Positions 63,591 to 64,000 of a DNA stretch of 64,000 nucleotides are shown piece by piece; position 1 is the stretch's first letter; each line of letters starts with the position of its first letter. Source of the DNA: Alligator mississippiensis (Eukaryota > Chordata > Crocodylia > Alligatoridae); assembly GCF_030867095.1 (NCBI RefSeq), contig NC_081827.1, positions 210,361,310-210,425,309 of the forward strand. Reading direction: 5' to 3'. A program made the position numbers and the translations under genes. The notes beneath the pieces were generated by a model. The model saw nothing but the letters and a program-made list of their open reading frames with translations. It searched no databases and was not told the DNA's origin.

Positions 63591-64000
63591 ACCTATTGAA
63601 AGCAGCTGGGAGCTAAAATTGAGGCAGTGACTTCAAATTTTAAATGAAACAACTTGACACTCCTGGTCAAGCCTAGGAAGTTTAAAATAAACACCTAAAC
63701 AGAGTTAAGCTTCACAGTATACAAAGAAATGGGAAAAATGAAGATGTTTGGTTCAGGTAATTATACAAGACTAACCAGGAATTGGGAGGTATAACAGAGT
63801 ACACAAGCTTCTAATCTCTGATGCACCATTAGAGCCATTTGGCAGATCATAAGAACATGCTTTTTGCCTTGTAGGAAGGGAATTGACAGGAATATTCTAG
63901 GGTTTGCAAGGTAATTGAGATGCAAAAATGTGGAATCAGGTGGAGGCATGTCATGACTTCAGAAAGAGGACACAGAAATAAGGTTTTGTTGTCTGAATAG

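Noticed and set aside
1-64000. tRNA, rRNA, CRISPR or bacterial operon structure
   Set aside because: None seen on either strand; composition and gene structure are vertebrate nuclear.

Overview
The window looks like vertebrate nuclear DNA, most likely from a crocodilian, with a turtle as the main alternative. The evidence is two spliced vertebrate genes with GT-AG introns, CpG islands, 5'-truncated CR1 retrotransposons, many old hAT-type elements with 8-bp target duplications still readable, and an AT-rich background. The species call is inference from the repeat flavour. The gene calls are read directly from the translated exons.

Layout. Positions 1 to about 24640 (+ strand) hold the 3' part of CIR1 (corepressor interacting with RBPJ). 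Three coding exons are visible (19548-19654, 21222-21307, 23036-23681), followed by a 3'UTR with tandem AATAAA signals. Everything left of 19548 is probably one large intron filled with repeats: a minus-strand CR1, two other LINE remnants, hAT elements and small foldback elements. Positions 24640-26640 are ordinary intergenic DNA with one hAT insertion. Positions 26640-28900 form a CpG island with no recognisable gene, enclosing a sharply AT-rich core with a perfect homeodomain-type palindrome. Positions 30229-32970 hold the two-exon gene SP9 on the minus strand, inside a second CpG island, with CCAAT boxes at its promoter.

Positions 33470 to about 41500 are SP9 upstream DNA, nearly free of recognisable repeats and rich in TAAT/ATTA-type sites. 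This is the profile of a developmental regulatory domain, though conservation cannot be tested here. Positions 41500-64000 are gene-free. They contain a probable solo LTR (50638-51989), a terminal-inverted-repeat element (52198-52648), a composite 1.6-kb hAT insertion (55988-57606), a second CR1 (59650-61395), another LTR-like unit (from about 61976) and a 500-bp hAT element (63091-63590).

CIR1 and SP9 are convergent (tail to tail). This matches my recollection of the vertebrate OLA1-SP9-CIR1-SCRN3 order, so the right edge should lead towards OLA1. CIR1 is a broadly used transcriptional corepressor and splicing-linked factor. SP9 is a developmental zinc-finger factor. They share a neighbourhood rather than a pathway. 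No tRNA, rRNA, CRISPR array or prokaryotic feature was seen.
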